A stretch of DNA of 64,000 bases from Kwoniella bestiolae CBS 10118 (Eukaryota > Basidiomycota > Tremellomycetes > Tremellales > Cryptococcaceae): NCBI RefSeq assembly GCF_000512585.2, contig NC_089241.1:8078001-8142000 (forward strand). Reading direction: 5' to 3'. The position numbers were made by a program, and so were the translations under genes. Shown in pieces: positions 58,863 to 64,000 of this stretch (its first letter is position 1; every line of letters begins with the position of its first letter). Under the pieces are notes generated by a model. That model ran no database searches. It was not told the DNA's origin and saw only the letters and a program-made list of their open reading frames with translations.

Positions 58863-61670
58863 ATGCCCATACAATCCTCACCCACATCCTCAACTTCCAC
58901 CGTGGAAACCACACTCCCTACACCCGATCAGTCGTATCCCTCTCGACGTTCTTCACTCAACTCCCCGTACATCTACTCTTACCACATGTCCGAGGATCAG
59001 GAGAACATGAATGGGGACCTGTTCTCACCCACACTCAAACCCAATGGGAATGAGACGCCCAAGGGAAAGGGAAAAGCGACGGCAACACCCCTAGCTGTTG
59101 ACCCCACACTTTCCCATCCAAATGGTACTGTCAATGGTATCGCTTCGCCTACACCTTTCTCCCGTCGTCGGTCCAACACAGGCAACAGAGCGCCAGCGCC
59201 TCCTCCCATCTTTCTGCGTAAAGCCACTGGTCTAGGTAACCCAGATGAAGATGAGGTCGTCCCCATACCTGGATCAGCATCCACGACTGGCTCTTCACAG
59301 CCTGACTCAGCAAAAGGACTGAACATCAGTGGAATGATGATGCCTTCGTTATCGTCGCCAACGGAGATAGAACAGGAAGAACCATCAGTAGAGGAGGAGG
59401 GTGATGCTCTGGGAGAATTATTAGCTTCCCCAAGACCTCGGCTGAATTTCAATGCATCGGCGGACAACATCCCGTCATCGCCCGCTTGGCAATCTATCGA
59501 AGCCACACCGTCGTCAGCGGGTCTGAACCCTTCTGCTTCCTGGGGTAGAAAGGCTTCTTTGGATGTGCCATCGCCATTAGGACCAAGAAACAACGACAGG
59601 AGATTTGAACCTACCCCTCAACACGGTATACACGCTAGGAATCTGTCATTGTTCTTCCCTCAACCTGGAAATCCTATACCTCAACGCCCGAACGGTAGTC
59701 CCCTTCTGTTGGAGAGCCCGGTTCAGCCGAACGAGAGTCTCATACCTAGTGCTGGAGGGGAGAGAAACGTATTTGGAGGTTCAGGAAATTGGAGTTTCGG
59801 TCAGGCTTCCGCTCCTCAAGATGAAAATGGACTCCAGACTCCGGAAGGCGTCAAGAGAAGTAAGAGGAGAGGCCATCATGTGAGCAATCTTCATCTCCTT
59901 TATCTTACTATTGCGGGTCTATGCTGATGTTGATATAGCACAAACACTCACTATCGCATAATTTCTTCTCATTTCTCGATCCCACTCAAACCAATCCTAC
60001 ACTCGCTACCTCACCATCACCTAAACCACCCACAACACCAGGCCCAGAAGCTACACCTGCACCTGTTCCCATGCCCTCTCTTGGCGTATCTACATTAAAT
60101 GCCGCATCTCCCACCCTATCACCTTTACCCCCGTCGAAATCGGATCCGAGAAAACAGTTTTTGCTGTCCTTTGCTGTCTTAGAGTTCTTGATAGGCGCTG
60201 GACTGTGGGTGGAAGGTCAGATGTCGGGATGGAGAAGTTTAGCCGGTGTGGGGTATCTGGTAGTATTCGATGCTATAGGTGTGGCGGTGGAAATGGTTGC
60301 TAGAGACCAGGGGCAGGGGTGGAATACTATACGTAGACCGTATGGGTGAGTGCGGCTTCCATCTTATCCATGAAGCTTGAGAGATTCGCATGGCTGATGT
60401 ACCTTCTGGCCTGTTTGTAGACCCTCACGATACATATCATTACTATACTTCACACAATCGTTATTCTTGGTATTCTCCGCCGTATACATAGCAAAAGAAG
60501 CTATAGAACAAGTCGTCCTTGGATCTGGAGCTCACGATCACTCAATGGGTGGTCATGGACATGGCGAGTCTGTTATGGAAGGTGATGAGAGGTAAGTCAA
60601 CCCTTTACAAATAGTTCGTGCAAGTCTGTGAAGCTGATTTCATCGCTTTGAAGGGACTTTCCGCATTTCTTGCTGGCATGCGCAGCTTTGGCTAGTACGT
60701 TTGGCGGAGCAGCTCTGGGTAATCATGGAAAGCTGGTTGATGGTGAGTATTGACGACTTTCGGGATGTGGACAGAATCGAAGGCGAGCTGACATGTACAT
60801 TATAGCTGTTGGATCATTATTCCTCACCTCATCATACCTGTCTTTGCCCTTTGTATCAAAGTTCTCGTCTTTCCTGGCAAATCCCTTCAGCTTGACGATT
60901 GCAGGAGTTAGTGCCGGTATAGGACTGAGTACATTGCTTGTTCCACCGTGAGTCTGCCATTCACAAGGGATCCTTCTTTTCCCCTTCCTCTCATTGAGCT
61001 TATTCAGTTTCGCTCATATTTGGTAAACTAACGTGTAACGTATACAGATCCGCCTTCCACTCCCTCGACTCCTTCATCTCCCTCATCCTCACCATACTCA
61101 CCTGTGCCTTATCCTACCCACCAACAGTAGCATTCGCCCACGTCTTACTTCAAACTGCCCCAAACTCAAATGACCTCTCTACGAAAAGCCCTCAAGGAGA
61201 TCAAAGAGGATCGTCGAGTGTTGGGACTAGGTACAATGAGATGTTGGACCATAACAGCAGGCAAAGGATCATACGAAGATCGATATCCACCTACTCCCTC
61301 GCATTCCCGTCCAGGTTCATTGGCATCCTCACCTAAATTGGAATCAACCTCTAAATTCTTCTCACCGCCCAGCACACCATCCCGTCAGGCCTCTTTCGAC
61401 GATCACCTAAACTATCCCTCACCGTACGGTCTCCCTCCCTCTTCCTCTTCGAGTGGAAAGACAGATGATGGCGCTCCGATAGTAGTCACGCTGGTTGTGC
61501 ACGTTCATCCAGATTCGAGCGATAAAGAGATCTTGGAATTGACGAAATTCGCTTATGTTAAATTGGAAAATGCCATTTCTAGTAATACTGCGGGGATGAA
61601 CATCATAAGGAGAGATGGAGAGGTTAGTGTACAGATTAAAAAAGGATGGGAAGGGTTGGAAGATGGTTAG
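58863..61670 (+). CDS. ZRG17-like CDF zinc transporter, with apparent frameshift
   Basis: A multi-exon gene. Exon 1 (58863-59879) codes a 339-residue Ser/Pro-rich disordered N-terminus. Then follow HKHSLSHNFFSFLDPTQ and six-helix CDF-type segments (FLLSFAVLEFLIGAGLWVEG; YISLLYFTQSLFLVFSAVYIA with a short His loop HDHSMGGHGHGE; FLLACAALASTFGGAALGN; and others). ZRG17 relatives pair with Msc2-type proteins to load zinc into the ER. The last exon carries LTCALSYPPTVAFAHVLLQTA in one frame, and MTSLRKALKEIKEDRRVLGL with the soluble C-terminal domain in another. The switch falls at a CCCC run (61158-61161). One C fewer would give a continuous frame. It is either a homopolymer error or a truncating mutation. 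An internal Met at 58987 is an alternative start. Confidence 0.8.
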
Positions 61671-61909
61671 AACCAGGTCATAGCATTGGAATTGCAGGTT
61701 GGGCATATATACAGTATACATGGGATTACTAGAGCTTGAATAGGATGTATTTGTTGGGATTGTATATTATACTGACATGATAGGATCACTGATTGATACT
61801 GTTCTTCGAGGTACGTGAAGCGATTGATCCTTTGTTAACTATGGCAGTGGAAATGATTAGGTCTAAGTGATCCCTTCTCAGATCGCCTCGAGCATCGACT
61901 GTCCCCTCG

Positions 61910-64000
61910 TCATACCCGATACTCTGATACTCTCACTCCACCGTTCTGAACCCACGCTTCAGCGATAGTATAATGGTTGAACAATGATCGGTCGTCTCTC
62001 GAAGTCTGCAGAGCGTATAGCGCATCGTGCCGGAGTCGCAGCAAGTCTGTTCGGCCGAGTTGCTAGTGTGTGTCAATCACAATGTCAGCTTGCGCTTTAA
62101 CTCGGGTATGATATGTCGGTTCAGAAGGGAATTGACAAAGTGAAGTAAAAATGGAATGGATTGGAAGAATGACTTACTACCCTATCGCATAGCTGGCGGA
62201 AGATGGAATCTCGAATATCGTATAATCCCAGTGGAGTATCGTACTGCCCCGTTGTCATATCATGATCAGTTCGCCATGGACGGGTTGGACGAAACTCACC
62301 TCGACTACTCTACCTTGATCGAGAACTAGGATACGGTCGTAGTACGCTACGGTCTGTAGTCTGTGTGCGATCGATATCAACTATACAGGATGGTGAAGAA
62401 CAATCAGTCAATCTTCCTCGTCTGGTAAGAATAAAAAGAATGAAGCATGGGATGGTAAGGCTGTTTTGCAAACTCACGGTCACGCCATTTAGGTGATTCT
62501 GGATGATACGCTGGATCAAAGCGTCCGTCTCTGGATCGACCGAGGAGGTAGCCTCGTCTAGTAAGAGGATTTTGGTGTTTCGCGCCAGAGCTCGGATCAA
62601 GGCCACTGAAGATAAAAATAGAGACTCAGTATCAGGTCCTCTACTAGCGAGATGTGCAATGAATTAGAGGGAAGACTACAGAAGAATTCAAACCTACAAA
62701 GCTGTTTCTCACCCGCACTGAAATTGGTTCCTTCCGAACTCACTTGCGAATCCAACTTGAATTTATCCTTTGTAGATTGTGCGGAGGGTAATAATGGGTC
62801 TGAATGGATGAGGGAGAGGAGGGAGTTTAGGTAGTGGTCTGAATGGGTTGATAAGGGATCTAGGTTTTGTCTACCAACGAAAAGCGAAGAAAACAACTCA
62901 ATCAGCTTGCCAGCTGTAGTTTGTGAGCAGTGGACAACTCGCCTTACCGTCCCCTCAAATAGGAATGCATCTTGGGGTATGATCCCTATTCTCTCTCGTA
63001 CCTACCCTCCCCGATCAGCTAACATGTTCTGTCGTCATAGTCCCAAAATCATTTGATGACACGACTCACAGTATCCACTCCAACCTCGTTCAAATCCCTC
63101 CCATCAACCCGTATCTCCCCCCTAATCTCATTCATCCGCATAATGGCACCTACCAAACTACTTTTCCCAGCACCTGTCCGTCCAATCACACCGACCTTCT
63201 CTCCCGCCTCGATGGCGAAGCTCAACGTCTTCAAGACCCATGGAGAGCTATTGGAGTATCGTAGTGATAGATCCTTAAAGACCATCTCACCCTCGGTTGG
63301 CCATACTTCCAAGGATGGATCTCGGGGAAGGTGGGGTGGAGGTTCGGTCGGGAGGGTGGTGTAATGTAGGATACGTTCGGCGTTGTTCTGTGAAAATAGG
63401 GGATTATCAGCTTGTAGCGTGAAGGAGAGAAAATCATGTTTCCGCTGGAAGGAGATGGGTTGGAGAGAGGAGGTCAGACATACCATCTCTAATTCAACTT
63501 GAGCGTACAGCGATACGAGATTCGAGAAGAGCTGGGCGGCGGATAAAGCGTATGAGAAGACTACACCGAACGATGCTGGGTCGACCGAGTTTCGGAACAG
63601 AATACCGAATACGGCAATGAGCTATCATGATCATGTGAGCTAGGCTGCGGAGTAGAAGGGCGGGGGGAATGAGGCGTACCAGGATCAGAAGGTTAGAGGA
63701 TAGATCGAGTCGGACACCTAGCCACCTGTTGTCGACCCGACATCAGAGGACTCCTCTTCAACATCCAGATAACCGATCACGAAAAGCTACTTACCGCTGG
63801 ATCACCAGCTGTTTGGATTTATTGTTTAGCTCGACCTCGTTAACGATTGAGGTTGGAACTTACTGTTAGGATGTAGGCACGCTGGCACCCGAACACAATA
63901 AGCAAGATACCTCCACAAAACACGGTCTCACTTACCCCCTCAACGTTGATAGCTCTTTGCATCCTCTCCTCGAAAGTATCTTGTCTACCAAACGCTCTAA
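61910..64000 (-). CDS. ABCC/MRP-type ABC transporter, C-terminal half (partial)
   Basis: The gene enters from the right edge; only the C-terminal part is present. Exons from the edge are 64000-63936, 63881-63864 (18 nt), 63808-63795 (14 nt), 63725-63680 and several more. They spell the end of the second membrane domain (RAFGRQDTFEERMQ, RAYILT, LVIQRWLGVRLDL, FGVVFSYALSAAQLFSN), then nucleotide-binding domain 2. That domain has Walker A GRTGAGKSS, IPQDAFLFEGTVR, a signature NFSAGEKQL (Phe-Ser in place of Leu-Ser), Walker B ILLLDEATSSVD and the His-loop ISIAHRLQT. The order and motifs are those of full-length ABCC pumps such as YOR1/YCF1. These export organic anions or glutathione conjugates from plasma membrane or vacuole. 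The exact C-terminal end (stop at 61910-61912) depends on a last intron that is plausible but less certain. Confidence 0.88.

Noticed and set aside
58997..59593. 198-codon - strand open frame
   Set aside because: Antisense to the disordered N-terminus of the ZRG17-like gene.
1..64000. Search for tRNA genes, rRNA, CRISPR arrays, insertion sequences, LTRs and telomere repeats
   Set aside because: By eye no tRNA B-box context, rRNA stretch, regularly spaced repeat array, terminal repeat pair or transposase was found. tRNAscan-SE and a repeat finder would be decisive.

Overview
This window is nuclear DNA of a filamentous or yeast-like fungus, most likely a tremellomycete basidiomycete (Cryptococcus/Kwoniella-like). 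The evidence is dense short introns (mostly 45-80 nt, GTRNGT donors, CTRAY branch points just before CAG/TAG acceptors), several very small exons, closely packed genes on both strands, and the gene families present. Nothing prokaryotic, viral or transposon-like was seen. Gene models below were spliced by hand from the bases; each complete one was checked for reading-frame continuity except where a frameshift is stated.

Left part (1-26.4 kb): the 3' end of an unknown gene; a very large secreted or cell-surface protein with a DUF1996 domain and 11 WSC domains (1.2-6.6 kb); about 3 kb without an intact gene that holds the decayed C-terminal end of a second PDR-type ABC transporter and an array of GGWGAACGCG boxes; three lineage-specific genes (10.0-17.0 kb), one of which carries a complete GIY-YIG nuclease motif; an intact PDR/AFR-type ABC drug-efflux pump (17.4-22.3 kb); and a mitochondrial MMT-type cation-diffusion-facilitator metal transporter with an unusually long intron that has a G-quadruplex motif.

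Middle (27-32.4 kb): two tandem paralogues of an unnamed fungal protein family starting MGT.G..GF.IRG, the upstream one with an apparent one-base frameshift, and a two-zinc-finger C2H2/fungal MHR transcription factor.

Right part (33.4-57 kb): an unusually regular series of divergent transporter/enzyme pairs: MFS (ACS-type) versus HpcH/HpaI aldolase plus a 2-oxoglutarate/Fe(II) oxygenase; an aromatic/neutral amino-acid permease versus an Aro8-type aminotransferase; a methionine-permease-like transporter versus a TPR protein; a second 2OG/Fe(II) oxygenase versus a FEN2/LIZ1-type transporter. Shared promoter motifs (GAGCACCTCC; a duplicated CGGN5CCG; GATAA clusters) suggest a nutrient uptake and catabolism island, possibly for amino or other organic acids. 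The substrate cannot be named from sequence alone.

The far right holds a GNAT acetyltransferase, a ZRG17-like zinc transporter with an apparent homopolymer frameshift, and the C-terminal half of an ABCC/MRP-type transporter running off the edge.
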